From contig JAKVLB010000008.1 of NCBI GenBank assembly GCA_022484595.1, forward strand, positions 44,187 to 108,186: a stretch of 64,000 bases of DNA. Reading direction: 5' to 3'. Positions 17,401-26,393 of the stretch are shown piece by piece. The position numbers were made by a program, and so were the translations under genes. The notes under the pieces were generated by a model. It saw only the letters and a program-made list of their open reading frames with translations, was not told where the DNA came from and made no database searches. Numbering within the stretch: the first letter of the stretch is position 1; each line of letters starts with the position of its first letter. The stretch is from Mageeibacillus sp. Lineage in GTDB: Bacteria > Bacillota > Clostridia > Saccharofermentanales > Saccharofermentanaceae.

Positions 17401-17440
17401 AAAAAAATCAACAAAAAAAAACCCGCTGTAAAACAGCGGG
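17401..17440 (-). terminator. Strong intrinsic terminator after sepF
   Basis: On the minus strand cccgctgt pairs with acagcggg around a 3-base loop, followed by nine T residues and a second T-run. It starts 24 bases after the sepF stop codon. Confidence 0.93.
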
Positions 17441-17464
17441 CAAAAAACAATAAAATCAAAATAA

Positions 17465-17959
17465 TCAGAGAGCTGAAACCTTTGTTGTTGCCTCTGCATC
17501 AGTATTCTCAACGATAAGATCAACGCTCTTTGGTGTGCAGACAAAGGTTGACTTGATAGGAGTAGGCTCAAGTCTTCCGCCCAACGCATAAACTCCGCCG
17601 CAGATATAGTCAACTACTCTCTGGCTCTTGTCTGTGCTTCCTGAAATATAGCAGATTACGATGTGACCGTCGCGTACATGATCGCAAACAATCTGGCTTG
17701 TTCTGATATCATAAGGGCTGAGCATAACAACTGTTGCATTCTGCTGAACAACAGGTGTTCTCATAGCAGGTGCAGGTGCAGGTTCCTGAACGAATGTAGG
17801 CTCTTCCGCGCCATATCCTATCTCGTTTGAAGGTTCTTCGTCAGCGACGTACATATCCTCGTCCTGAATGTCATAGTTTTCAGATTCATTTGTTTCATCA
17901 AAATCATCTACCTCACTAAACAAACCACCCAAAAAACTCTTAACATTAAATCCGCCCAT
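17465..17959 (-). CDS. sepF: Cell division protein SepF
   Basis: A 164-residue protein that anchors FtsZ filaments to the membrane in Gram-positive bacteria. Its N-terminal G-F-N-V-K-S-F-L-G-G-L-F is the membrane-binding amphipathic segment. It is followed by an acidic and Pro/Ala-rich linker of about 60 residues and the DUF552 core (A-T-V-V-M-L-S-P, then R-V-V-D-Y-I-C-G-G-V-Y-A-L-G-G). AAGGAGG stands 9 bases before the ATG. The yggS gene lies 164 bases upstream in the same direction, the ylmE-ylmF order known from Bacillus, so this is the division cluster without the other ylm genes. A strong terminator follows. Confidence 0.95.
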   Translation of the reverse strand: MGGFNVKSFLGGLFSEVDDFDETNESENYDIQDEDMYVADEEPSNEIGYGAEEPTFVQEPAPAPAMRTPVVQQNATVVMLSPYDIRTSQIVCDHVRDGHIVICYISGSTDKSQRVVDYICGGVYALGGRLEPTPIKSTFVCTPKSVDLIVENTDAEATTKVSAL

Positions 17960-18123
17960 TGTTCATTTCCTCCTTAATAGTTGCCCGACCAAGGCATTCG
18001 TAAAACTTATTAGCATCTTATCGAACTTGAACTTAAGGCGCAATAAATTTGGGTAAAGTGACACAAGACGGTAATTTTATAAGCTTTTTATTACAAAATG
18101 TAACAAAAAACTGAGTATCATTG

Positions 18124-18861
18124 TTACAAACCCTGATATTCTGCACGATTTCCGAATATGGCGGTTCCGATTCTGACATGCGTTGCGCCTTCAAGAATTG
18201 CACTCTGATAATCCTGGCTCATTCCCATTGACAGCACTTTCCAGTCATCGCTTCCGGAGTATTGCTTCAGCTCATCGAAAATCGTTCTCGTTTTGGCAAA
18301 TATTTCACGGGCTTCACCGTCATAAGTCTGTATCGGTGCCATCGTCATGAGACCGCACAGCTTGAGAGACGGGAGATTCTGTATTCTGTCTATAGCCATT
18401 TTGAGTTCATGAGGCGCAAATCCGTGTTTGCTTTCCTCTCCGGAAACATTGGCCTGAAGCAGAATAGCAGTTGTAACATTGTTATTGACTGACCTGTTCG
18501 ATATTTCCCCGGCAAGTTCAAAACTGTTTACAGAGTGAATAAGCGCGGTCTTTCCGACGATATACTTAACTTTGTTTTTTTGAAGCGTTCCTATGAGATG
18601 CCAGTTGCAATCCATGTTGAGAGAACTGAAACGTTCTATTTTGGGGACAAGTTCCTGTACACGGTTCTCACCAAGATTATTAAGACCTGCAGCAAACGCA
18701 GCCTCAGCATACTCGACAGGAAACACCTTGGATACGCCTATAAGTGTAACTTCTTCTTCTGACCTTCCGGCTTCTTTGCAGCACTGTGAGATTGAATCCC
18801 TGACGGATGCAATATTCTCTTCTATTCTTCTGTAAAGTTCATCACTAAAATCATATTCCAT
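18124..18861 (-). CDS. yggS: YggS/PLPBP-family pyridoxal-phosphate homeostasis protein
   Basis: A 245-residue single-domain alanine-racemase-fold protein. It binds PLP through the lysine in L-I-G-V-S-K-V-F-P. Other conserved parts are G-E-N-R-V-Q-E-L, the W-H-L-I-G-T-L-Q-K-N-K loop and S-M-G-M-S-Q-D-Y near the C-terminus that binds the phosphate. It buffers PLP and affects amino-acid pools rather than catalysing a known reaction. It follows the HlyD-like gene by 2 bases, so the two are cotranscribed, and sepF is next. Confidence 0.94.
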   Translation of the reverse strand: MEYDFSDELYRRIEENIASVRDSISQCCKEAGRSEEEVTLIGVSKVFPVEYAEAAFAAGLNNLGENRVQELVPKIERFSSLNMDCNWHLIGTLQKNKVKYIVGKTALIHSVNSFELAGEISNRSVNNNVTTAILLQANVSGEESKHGFAPHELKMAIDRIQNLPSLKLCGLMTMAPIQTYDGEAREIFAKTRTIFDELKQYSGSDDWKVLSMGMSQDYQSAILEGATHVRIGTAIFGNRAEYQGL

Positions 18862-18863
18862 TT

Positions 18864-20873
18864 CTAATCAACCTTATCTCCCGGCTTGACCGTCTCCGGG
18901 TTAGTTATGATAACCGTATCAAGATCAGGCGTCTGTGCCTGACCTGCGGGAACAATAATCGCAAACTCACGGTCATGATCTACCACGATAACCCGCAGCT
19001 CCTCAACAAAACCCTGATTGTTCGAATAAACCGAAGCTATGCCGTCACACGCACTGACGCCTATATCGGAAACTGTTGTTCCGAATCCGGTGGACGTGTC
19101 AATAAACGTGGCTGTGTAGCCGTTTGCGTAAAGTTTATCAAGCTTCAGCAATCCGCTGTAATCGTTTCCGGAAGTAAACGTGACAAGACATCCGCCGTCA
19201 GCCAGCGTCTCACTGTGAACAACTGTACATGCTCCCACAGTAACGTTATCCTGTTCAATCGGATTGCCCGCCTCGTCAACCGCAGCCTCCGGCACTATAT
19301 TGATATTGAATATTCCGCCGGGAGCATAGCTTTCAGCAGCAACGCCTGAATCAGCGGCAAAATATACAGCGAAACCCTTTGACTCATTATCATTGTACTC
19401 GGCATTCACGAGGCTTGAGCTCGACACTCTCATTCCGCTTGACTCACTTATGACTATCTCAATATCAACAGTACGAAGGTCGAGCAGGTCTTCGACACAT
19501 CTGCTGGTCTCAAAAGTGATGAGCATTCCTCCGTCATCACCTTCACACCGCACAACTTTGCAATCATCGATTGAGAGTCCCTGTGAGCGTACATTTATGT
19601 CATGAAGTGTGCCTACAGCAAAATCAGTAACCGCCGCATCACTTGAAGCCAGATAAACCGTAAGATACTGACTCTCATTCTGCGCAAGCCTTACGGCAGG
19701 TGCTGAAGCTTCGATATCGAGACCTGAAGAAATAACTCCCGCAGAAGATTCGATATAATTCTTTACATCGTTAATGTTCATCTGCAGGAAAGAACTGTAT
19801 GTAAGAACATTCTCAAGTCCGTCAAGTCTGAATGAAGCAATTCCCGGATGATCCGCATAAATCTTTGAAGCCTGATTCTCAAGCTGCGCTTCATAGACGC
19901 CTTCGTCATCACGAAGTGCTGTAAGTCTCTCATCATTGAAATCTATTCCCGATAACTCTTCTTCACGCTCATCAAGCACAACTTTGATTGACGACGCATA
20001 TGACGCCTGATCGCTGAGATTTCCGGTCATGGAGTCAAATCTTAACTGATCTACAATAGTCGACAGGTTGGTATTAAAATTGTCATATATGGCATCAGCT
20101 TCTGTAACGCCGCCGCCGGCGATAATCTCCTGCTGGACATCAGATATCTGAGACTGAACATTGCGCAGGTCGGATACAACCGATTCAAGATCAGGAGGAA
20201 CAACCATTGCAAGTTCCTGCGAATTTGCAACTCTCGAGCCTTCCGTAATACTTGTGACAAGTTCGCCCGCACTCGCGGAATTTATTACGCTCTCATCCCG
20301 TACAATCAGAGCCTTTGCGCCGATTGTATGCTCCACTGTGCCGGTCGAGACAAATGAGAAGCTCGGCTTCTCGGCAATATAGTCGTACAGATGATGCACC
20401 ACGAAAACCAGAACCAGTAAAGCCGCAATTACCGCGACAGCGCAAAGAAAGCCGTTGCGAACCGCCCTGCCCTGCGCGCTCTTGTGTGCAACATCCTTAT
20501 TTGGATTGTTTGTACCGACAAACCCCGTCTGTTCGGCAGCAGGAGTAAATGTACTCTCCGCCGTTGCTTTCTTCCTGCCGGAAAAAAACTTCCTGCTCTT
20601 CTTTGCCTTCGCCTGTTGACTTACGTTAGCCTTTGGCTTTGCGTCGGCCTTTGGCTTTGCGTCGACCTTTGGCTTTGCGCCGGCCTTGGGCTTTGCGTCG
20701 ACCTTTGGCTTTGCGCCGGCCTTGGGCTTTGCGCCGGCCTTGGGAGACAGCGCACGGCTCTTTCCCTGCATGGTGACACCATGCTTTTCTGAAGCACCGG
20801 CAGCCGGAGCTGTTTTTCGGGGCTGACCGGAACCATTCTGACTTTTGTTGTACCACTGATTATCGTTAGGCAT
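18864..20873 (-). CDS. HlyD-like single-pass membrane protein with Lys-rich cytoplasmic repeat
   Basis: A 669-residue protein with a basic, disordered N-terminus, a transmembrane helix near residues 145-168 (A-V-A-V-I-A-A-L-L-V-L-V-F-V-V) and a large extracytoplasmic part. That part has a lipoyl/barrel-like segment (G-E-L-V-T-S-I-T-E-G-S-R-V), a coiled coil (about 215-310) and repeated beta domains, as in HlyD-type membrane-fusion adaptors. Proteins of this kind accompany yggS-sepF in other Clostridia. No ABC or outer-membrane partner is present, so an export role is doubtful and a role in envelope or division is possible. The cytoplasmic tail holds seven hexapeptides of the A-K-P-K-x-x type. 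The ATG at 20873 is favoured over 20879 because the GAGGA site is then 7 bases away. Confidence 0.72.
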   Translation of the reverse strand: MPNDNQWYNKSQNGSGQPRKTAPAAGASEKHGVTMQGKSRALSPKAGAKPKAGAKPKVDAKPKAGAKPKVDAKPKADAKPKANVSQQAKAKKSRKFFSGRKKATAESTFTPAAEQTGFVGTNNPNKDVAHKSAQGRAVRNGFLCAVAVIAALLVLVFVVHHLYDYIAEKPSFSFVSTGTVEHTIGAKALIVRDESVINSASAGELVTSITEGSRVANSQELAMVVPPDLESVVSDLRNVQSQISDVQQEIIAGGGVTEADAIYDNFNTNLSTIVDQLRFDSMTGNLSDQASYASSIKVVLDEREEELSGIDFNDERLTALRDDEGVYEAQLENQASKIYADHPGIASFRLDGLENVLTYSSFLQMNINDVKNYIESSAGVISSGLDIEASAPAVRLAQNESQYLTVYLASSDAAVTDFAVGTLHDINVRSQGLSIDDCKVVRCEGDDGGMLITFETSRCVEDLLDLRTVDIEIVISESSGMRVSSSSLVNAEYNDNESKGFAVYFAADSGVAAESYAPGGIFNINIVPEAAVDEAGNPIEQDNVTVGACTVVHSETLADGGCLVTFTSGNDYSGLLKLDKLYANGYTATFIDTSTGFGTTVSDIGVSACDGIASVYSNNQGFVEELRVIVVDHDREFAIIVPAGQAQTPDLDTVIITNPETVKPGDKVD
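20623..20748. repeat. 18-base tandem repeat inside the HlyD-like gene
   Basis: Seven 18-base units, plus-strand consensus gcgtcgacctttggcttt with a gcgccggccttgggcttt variant, encode A-K-P-K followed by A-G, V-D, A-D or A-N. The two variants alternate in the middle of the array, which suggests that pairs of units (36 bases) were duplicated. Because units are a multiple of three, copy-number change keeps the frame. Confidence 0.95.
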
Positions 20874-20883
20874 ATGCATTTCC

Positions 20884-22161
20884 TCAACTCAAAGCAAGCA
20901 TACAGGCAAGCTTAACCTGTTCTTTAACCAGTCCGCCCTGCATGTACGCGATATAAGGCGGCTTCATCGGACCGTCGCACGACAGCTCGGTAGTGGCCCC
21001 CTGAACAAAAGCTCCCGCAGCCATAATTACCTTGTCCTCATAACCGGGCATATCCCATGGCTCCGGAGTCACAAAAGAATCAACCGGCGCACAGGACTGT
21101 ATGCGTCCTACGAAGGAAGTCATCTTATCCGCACAATCGAAAATAAGCGTCTGCACAATATCGCCCCTCAGTTCATCTGCCGAAGGACTCGTCTTTATTC
21201 CGGCAAGCTCAAACAGCCCGGCAGCGAAGCAGGCACCCTTGAGACATTCACCGACGCACTGCGGCGCCGTAAACAGACCTCTTGCAATCATTGAATTGAA
21301 TCCCAGCGAAGGTCCGACCTCTGAACCAAGGCCGGGAGTAGTAAGATGACGGGCACTGTTCTCGACAAGATCACTTCTTCCCGCGATATATCCTCCGGTC
21401 TTGCATATTCCTCCTCCGGCATTCTTTATGAGAGATCCCGCAATTATATCTGCACCTACCTGTGTAGGCTCACGTTTCTCAGTGAATTCACCGTAGCAGT
21501 TATCAACCGCAACAATAATATCCGGCCTGACACCGTGCGCTGCATTTGCTATTAATTCAATATCATCAGTGAGCAGAGCACGTCTTCCTGTGTAACCTCG
21601 TGATTTCTGAACAAAAACCATCCTGGTTGAAGGTCCGATAGCCCGCTTAATCGCTTCAATATCAGGCTCACCGTTATCTTTAAGATTAACTTCATTGTAG
21701 GTTATTCCGTAGGATGTAAGTGACATATCGTGATCACCTTCACCGATTCCTATAGTTGCCGACAGTGTATCATACGGACGGCCCGTAACTGACAGCAACT
21801 CGTCTCCCGGTCTTAAGCAGCCGTAAAGCATAGCGGATATCGCCTGCGTGCCAGAGCTTATCTGAACTCTTACATACGCCTTCTGCGCCCCGAACACTCT
21901 CGCGAAGATTCTCTCAATCTTCTCCCTGCCGATATCATCATAGCCATACCCGGTGGTCTGTCCCATATGGACATCCGAGAACTTCTCTTCTCTGAATGCG
22001 TCCAAAACCTTAAGTTCGTTGAAAGTTACTATATCATCTATCCGCGCGTATACGGATCTGAGACGTTCCTCGGCTTTACCGCCAAACTCAAGTGCTTCAT
22101 CTGTCACTCCGTAACGTGCATAACTGTTAAGAATACTGTCTGAAAAATCGTCCAAAGCCAT
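20884..22161 (-). CDS. YnbB-like PLP enzyme (methionine gamma-lyase-like, 'aluminium resistance' family)
   Basis: A 425-residue fold-type I PLP enzyme. The motifs Q-I-S-S-G-T-Q-A-I near residue 105 (phosphate cup), V-D-N-C-Y-G-E-F (the Asp that contacts the PLP ring) and G-S-L-I-K-N-A-G-G-G with the Schiff-base lysine are intact. The N-terminal L-R-S-V-Y-A-R-I-D-D and G-Q-T-T-G-Y-G-Y-D-D-I-G-R distinguish this family from ordinary Cys/Met enzymes. The in vivo reaction is unsettled; carbon-sulfur lyase activity on methionine or cystathionine-like substrates is the usual guess. It ends 10 bases before the HlyD-like gene. Confidence 0.9.
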   Translation of the reverse strand: MALDDFSDSILNSYARYGVTDEALEFGGKAEERLRSVYARIDDIVTFNELKVLDAFREEKFSDVHMGQTTGYGYDDIGREKIERIFARVFGAQKAYVRVQISSGTQAISAMLYGCLRPGDELLSVTGRPYDTLSATIGIGEGDHDMSLTSYGITYNEVNLKDNGEPDIEAIKRAIGPSTRMVFVQKSRGYTGRRALLTDDIELIANAAHGVRPDIIVAVDNCYGEFTEKREPTQVGADIIAGSLIKNAGGGICKTGGYIAGRSDLVENSARHLTTPGLGSEVGPSLGFNSMIARGLFTAPQCVGECLKGACFAAGLFELAGIKTSPSADELRGDIVQTLIFDCADKMTSFVGRIQSCAPVDSFVTPEPWDMPGYEDKVIMAAGAFVQGATTELSCDGPMKPPYIAYMQGGLVKEQVKLACMLALS

Positions 22162-22219
22162 TGCCTTCCATAATATAAAAATAAACAGAATAATTATAGC
22201 ACAATGAGTAAGAATTCAA

Positions 22220-23191
22220 TTAACCGTAGTATACAAGGTTCAATGCTCCAGGAACACATGTAAAGCGAACAGAAACGCCGCTGAAATCTTCACCGTCGTA
22301 ATTGCCGTTAAGTCTCTTTTCTGATGTGGCGGTCACATCAACAGATGTGACTTCAAAGGAATCAATGTCCTTAAGGCCAATATGCTTGCCTTTGCTGTAT
22401 TTAATAATCAGATAAACAGCTCTTGCCAGCTTTACATCGCTGACCGAACACACACTCAGAAGTCCGTCATTGACTCTTGCCTGCGGCGCGGGACAGAAGC
22501 CGTTTCCGCAATAAGAACCGTTGCAGACACTTATCAGAGTATATCTGCGTTCTCCCGAAACCGGATCTTTACCGTCTCCTCTTACAGCCTTGTAACAGAA
22601 ATCAAAGCTGCGGCTGCCAAAAAGCGAAGTCACGGCAGCAAAGGCGTAGGCCGTCTTTCTGACAATCGCTGACTTCGGATGCCTGTTTACCATGCTTTTT
22701 GCCCGAAGCTGTACAGCAGTATCAAGTCCTATTGAAGCAACATTGTTGCACCATGCGCTGCTGCCTGGAATAAGATTTCCGTCAGAATCAAATGATTCAA
22801 CCTTTATAAGATCAATAGGCTTTATAGAGAAATCATCCTTTATGAGCTCACTCAGACAATAGTCACAGGATCTGCGGTGATTCTCATCCATTATGCTTCG
22901 TGCGAAATCATTGCCGGTACCCATCGGCACAACCGCCATTGCTGTTCCCGTACCGGCAAGAACATTCGCAACTTCATGAACGGTACCGTCGCCTCCGCAG
23001 GCAACGATTATCATATCTTTATCGTCGCTTGCAGCAAGCTCACGCACAAGTTCTCCGGCATGTCCCGCATATTCTGTGTAGAAAAACTCGCAGTCGGCTT
23101 TGTGATCCGGTGCGAACCCTTCAACTGAACGCCTGAAATCTTCAAGACGTTCACTGTCGGATTTGGAATTCACTATAAAAAGCTTGCGCAT
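22220..23191 (-). CDS. Diacylglycerol/lipid kinase (DagK-like)
   Basis: A 323-residue soluble lipid kinase. The nucleotide site is V-A-C-G-G-D-G-T-V-H-E-V-A-N near residue 65, followed by V-V-P-M-G-T-G-N-D-F-A-R-S and a C-terminal L-N-G-N-Y-D-G-E-D. These are the signatures of the DagK/LCB5/YegS family, which phosphorylates diacylglycerol or related lipids at the membrane surface. The ATG at 23191 is preferred to the GTG at 23200. It follows an acyl carrier protein gene closely, so both may act in lipid turnover. Confidence 0.92.
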   Translation of the reverse strand: MRKLFIVNSKSDSERLEDFRRSVEGFAPDHKADCEFFYTEYAGHAGELVRELAASDDKDMIIVACGGDGTVHEVANVLAGTGTAMAVVPMGTGNDFARSIMDENHRRSCDYCLSELIKDDFSIKPIDLIKVESFDSDGNLIPGSSAWCNNVASIGLDTAVQLRAKSMVNRHPKSAIVRKTAYAFAAVTSLFGSRSFDFCYKAVRGDGKDPVSGERRYTLISVCNGSYCGNGFCPAPQARVNDGLLSVCSVSDVKLARAVYLIIKYSKGKHIGLKDIDSFEVTSVDVTATSEKRLNGNYDGEDFSGVSVRFTCVPGALNLVYYG

Positions 23192-23202
23192 CAGAGTCAC
23201 TC

Positions 23203-23499
23203 TCAGTCTTTATTTGTAAGGTTGCAAATCAAATCAACAATGTCGTCTATATTGCGAACGTTATCCAGATCTTCGTCAGATATTCTTACATTGTAGGCTT
23301 CCTCAAGATCAATCACAAATTCATAGAGCTGAAGCGAATCGAAAGTAAATTCAGAATTAAAGTCAATATCCGACTTTATCTCCGTCGGTGATATCTCAAG
23401 TGCACTGGATATGATTCTGATTACATCATCGAAAATCTTCTCTCTGCGTCTGTCTTCTTTACGTTCTCGAGGGGCAGTCCGGCCGTCCGCATCATCCAT
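23203..23499 (-). CDS. Acyl carrier protein-like protein
   Basis: A 98-residue protein. After a charged N-terminal tail of about 20 residues it shows the ACP four-helix pattern with F-D-S-L-Q-L-Y-E-F-V; the serine of D-S-L is the expected phosphopantetheine attachment site. It ends I-D-D-I-V-D-L-I, as ACPs do. The longer open frame upstream is an alternate frame of the MarR gene; I use the ATG at 23499, which overlaps the end of that gene by 8 bases. No fatty acid synthesis genes are nearby, so it may be a specialised ACP rather than AcpP. Coupling to a MarR regulator resembles the FabT-ACP arrangement of Firmicutes. Confidence 0.85.
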   Translation of the reverse strand: MDDADGRTAPRERKEDRRREKIFDDVIRIISSALEISPTEIKSDIDFNSEFTFDSLQLYEFVIDLEEAYNVRISDEDLDNVRNIDDIVDLICNLTNKD

Positions 23500-24031
23500 T
23501 GTCGATTGTCTCCTTCCGGCTGTCATAAGCGACATCCATAGCTGTTTTCCTGACATTCTCAGTATCGTCATATCTTCTGAGCTGCTGCTCAATATATTTA
23601 TCAACTTCATTAACGAGACAGAGCAGATGCTCACGATCCTCAGCTCCATAGCCGCCGAGAATATGCTTTGCCAGAACTCTGTGAAATTTGGAATTCATAC
23701 GGCATGCAAGCTTTCCGCTTCGAGTGAGGCTTATCCGTACAACACGTTTATCCCTGGTGTCACGCTTCCTTATGACGTAGCCCTTCCTGACAAGTCTGTC
23801 TATCGCGACGGTAAGTGTACCGGTCGTAATTCCCAGATCTTCGGCGGTGGTTGTCATTGTACGCGCCTCATAAGGTCCTATGGCGGTAAGTGTATGCATC
23901 TCAGCAATGGAAAGATTCGAGAAATATCCGGCCTGCAGAGACTTCTCTTCTGTGAGTACCACATTCTCGAAAATCCTTACAAGAGCTTCAGACATGATTT
24001 CTTCGTCACTATGCAAACCTTTGCCCCCCAA
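23492..24031 (-). CDS. MarR-family transcriptional regulator (FabT-like position)
   Basis: A protein of up to 179 residues with the MarR winged helix: L-S-I-A-E-M-H-T-L-T-A-I-G, then T-T-T-A-E-D-L-G-I-T-T-G-T-L-T-V-A-I-D-R-L-V-R-K-G-Y-V (recognition helix), and the wing R-D-T-R-D-K-R-V-V-R-I-S-L-T-R-S-G. The listed start is TTG at 24031; the ATG at 23995 (167 residues) is an equally good candidate, as neither has a clear ribosome binding site. It overlaps the ACP gene and may control lipid genes, autoregulating this operon. Confidence 0.87.
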   Translation of the reverse strand: MGGKGLHSDEEIMSEALVRIFENVVLTEEKSLQAGYFSNLSIAEMHTLTAIGPYEARTMTTTAEDLGITTGTLTVAIDRLVRKGYVIRKRDTRDKRVVRISLTRSGKLACRMNSKFHRVLAKHILGGYGAEDREHLLCLVNEVDKYIEQQLRRYDDTENVRKTAMDVAYDSRKETIDNG

Positions 24032-24069
24032 GATAAAATATACCGGATAATTTTACAACTATTTTGCGA

Positions 24070-24276
24070 TTACGGCAAACTTCGTCCGTCCCCGCTCTTG
24101 GAACATTTCCGGGCATTACGGCATTCACCGCATCTATCGCAGCCGCTGCAGCCGCCTTTTTTTCGCGTTTTAAGCAGATGACGCGCCGAAAGAACACACA
24201 GCAGCAACACCATGGCAACTGCAATAACCGTCCGGTAGTTCGAAGCTATGAAATCAGCAAACGCACCAATCATCAT
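24070..24276 (-). CDS. FeoB-associated Cys-rich small membrane protein
   Basis: A 68-residue protein beginning with a single transmembrane helix (Y-R-T-V-I-A-V-A-M-V-L-L-L-C-V-L) and ending with a basic, cysteine-rich tail (K-K-G-G-C-S-G-C-D-R-C-G-E-C, then K-C). Such proteins are found directly after feoB in many Firmicutes and may help iron delivery or act in place of FeoC. The ATG at 24276 overlaps the feoB stop as ATGA; a second ATG follows at 24273. Confidence 0.88.
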   Translation of the reverse strand: MMIGAFADFIASNYRTVIAVAMVLLLCVLSARHLLKTRKKGGCSGCDRCGECRNARKCSKSGDGRSLP

Positions 24277-26393
24277 ACGCCGCCCTGATCCCGCCTGACA
24301 GGTCTGAAAACCATAAACAGCATGAAAGCAAGAACAGCCATGGCACATATAAACCCGGATACGCTGATATTACCTTCAAATATCCTTCCGAACTGATAAA
24401 TCATAAGTGAGACACAATAAGCAAATACCGTCTGATAAGCAATTGCAAACAAAGTCCAGCGTGTGCTCTTCATCTCACTCCTTATGGCGCTTATAGCAGC
24501 GATGCACGGCGCGCAAAGCAGATTGAAGCAGAGAAATGAGAACCCTGCTGCACCGCTCATCTTTTCGAAATCAAGAACACCGAACACGGCGACTACCTCT
24601 TCCTTGGCCAAAAGTCCCATCACAGTTGCGATTGAAGCTCTTATGGTTCCGAACCCCAGCGGTAAGAAGACAACATCTATAGCGCGGCCGAAAATTCCGA
24701 GGACGCTGTTCTCAAGCAGCATTCCGGTATCAAAACCGAATGTACCGTCTGACACCATTCCGAAAACAGATCCCGCCCATATCAGCACCGATGCAAGCAA
24801 TATTACCGAGCCTGCTTTCTTAATGAAGCCTGAACCGCGATCCCACGTACTTCTGAGAAGACTCGTCATGGTAGGCCAGTGATAATTCGGAAGTTCCATA
24901 ACAAAAGGTGAAGCTTTGCCTTCAAAGGGCTTGGTTTTCTTAAGTATGAAGCCGGAGAGCACGACAGAGCATACTCCCATAAAATATGCGGAAGGACCTA
25001 CCCACCATGCATTGCCGAAAATAGCCGACGACAGAAGTGCAATAATTGGAATCTTCGCGCCGCACGGAATAAACGTGGTGGTGATAATGGTCATCCGGCG
25101 ATCCCGCTCGTTCTCGATAGTCCTTGACGCCATAATTCCCGGAACCCCGCAGCCCGATGCCACCAGAAGCGGTATAAAAGACTTTCCTGAAAGCCCGAAC
25201 TTTCTGAACACGCGGTCAAGCACAAAGGCGACACGCGACATATAACCGCACGACTCAAGAAAAGCCAGCAGGAAAAAGAGCACCAGCAGCTGCGGGATGA
25301 ATCCGACTACAGATCCGACGCCGCCTATTATTCCGTTGATCACAAGTCCGTAAAGCCATTCCGGACAGTTGCTGCCCAGAAGTCCGCCGACAATTGCAGG
25401 AATGCCCGGAATCCACAGCCCGAACATGCTCCATCCGTCTCCGAAAAGTCCTTCCGTCGCCCACTTCGTCGCCCACGCGCCCACAGTGGTTACGCTGATG
25501 TAATATACTCCGAACATAATCAAAGCTGCTATCGGCAATGCCGCCCATCGGTTGGTAAGAACCCTGTCAATTTTGTCCGACACGCTGAGCCCATCGCCTC
25601 TGTGCCTTTTGTAGCATGTCTTGAGTGCCTCTCCTATGTAAACGTAACGTTCGTTTGCGATAATCGCCTCCGAATCGTCGCCGAGTTCTTCTTCTGCCGC
25701 CTTTATGTCCAGTTCGATGTGATCAAGATTCTCCTTTGATACGGCAAGCTTTTCGATAACTTTTGCATCGCGCTCGAAAAGCTTGATTGCATACCATCTC
25801 TGTTTATCTTCGGGCACATCATGCAACACGCGTTCTTCTATATGAGCAAGCGCATGTTCTACAGGTCCCGAGAAATTATGACGCGGTATTGTTCTTACTT
25901 TGTTATTGACCGCATCTATTGCTGTCTGAACCGCAAGCTCAACACCGTCACTCTTCAGAGCTGAGACTGCGATAACTTCACAGCCGAATTTTCTCTTAAG
26001 CTCTTCAAGATCAATAACATCGCCGTTCTTATGCACAAGGTCTATCATATTGACAGCAATAATCACGGGTATTCCAATCTCGACAAGCTGCGTTGTCAGA
26101 TAGAGATTTCTCTCAGGATTGGTACCGTCAACAACATCAAGTATTGCATCAGGTTCTTCATCAATGAGATACTTTCTCGTAACTACTTCTTCGAGCGTAT
26201 AAGGCGACAGAGAATATATGCCGGGAAGGTCAGTTATTATTACATCTTCACGTCCCTTGAGTTTGCCTTCCTTCTTCTCCACCGTAACTCCCGGCCAGTT
26301 ACCTACATACTGGTTGGAACCGGTAAGTATATTGAACAGTGTAGTCTTTCCGCAATTAGGATTTCCCGCCAAAGCAACCTTCATATCATTCAA
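24273..26393 (-). CDS. feoB: Ferrous iron transporter B
   Basis: A 706-residue Fe2+ importer. The N-terminal G-protein domain has G-N-P-N-C-G-K-T-T (G1), D-L-P-G (G3) and N-M-I-D (G4). It is followed by a helical GDI-type spacer and two gate regions in the membrane part, including G-C-G-V-P-G-I-M-A-S-R-T and L-C-A-P-C-I-A-A-I. Its start overlaps feoA by 8 bases and its end overlaps the Cys-rich gene by 4 bases, so the three are one translational unit. Expression is probably iron-repressed through the dyads at 26636 and 26724. Confidence 0.97.
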   Translation of the reverse strand: MNDMKVALAGNPNCGKTTLFNILTGSNQYVGNWPGVTVEKKEGKLKGREDVIITDLPGIYSLSPYTLEEVVTRKYLIDEEPDAILDVVDGTNPERNLYLTTQLVEIGIPVIIAVNMIDLVHKNGDVIDLEELKRKFGCEVIAVSALKSDGVELAVQTAIDAVNNKVRTIPRHNFSGPVEHALAHIEERVLHDVPEDKQRWYAIKLFERDAKVIEKLAVSKENLDHIELDIKAAEEELGDDSEAIIANERYVYIGEALKTCYKRHRGDGLSVSDKIDRVLTNRWAALPIAALIMFGVYYISVTTVGAWATKWATEGLFGDGWSMFGLWIPGIPAIVGGLLGSNCPEWLYGLVINGIIGGVGSVVGFIPQLLVLFFLLAFLESCGYMSRVAFVLDRVFRKFGLSGKSFIPLLVASGCGVPGIMASRTIENERDRRMTIITTTFIPCGAKIPIIALLSSAIFGNAWWVGPSAYFMGVCSVVLSGFILKKTKPFEGKASPFVMELPNYHWPTMTSLLRSTWDRGSGFIKKAGSVILLASVLIWAGSVFGMVSDGTFGFDTGMLLENSVLGIFGRAIDVVFLPLGFGTIRASIATVMGLLAKEEVVAVFGVLDFEKMSGAAGFSFLCFNLLCAPCIAAISAIRSEMKSTRWTLFAIAYQTVFAYCVSLMIYQFGRIFEGNISVSGFICAMAVLAFMLFMVFRPVRRDQGGV

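Noticed and set aside
16744..17613. A 289-residue version of the PhoU-like protein with an extra hydrophobic N-terminus
   Set aside because: The extra 83 codons read through the sepF terminator and T-runs; the ATG at 17364 has a perfect ribosome binding site.
17960..18123. AT-rich dyad gttaca-ttt-tgtaac in the yggS-sepF gap as a terminator
   Set aside because: Six AT-rich pairs with no proper T-tract; the gap otherwise shows only vague promoter-like sequence that I could not assign.
20484..20887. Long open frames on both strands rich in Leu-Cys or Arg-Pro-Gln repeats
   Set aside because: They are alternate readings of the 18-base repeat in the HlyD-like gene and of its flanks; a unit length divisible by three keeps every frame open.
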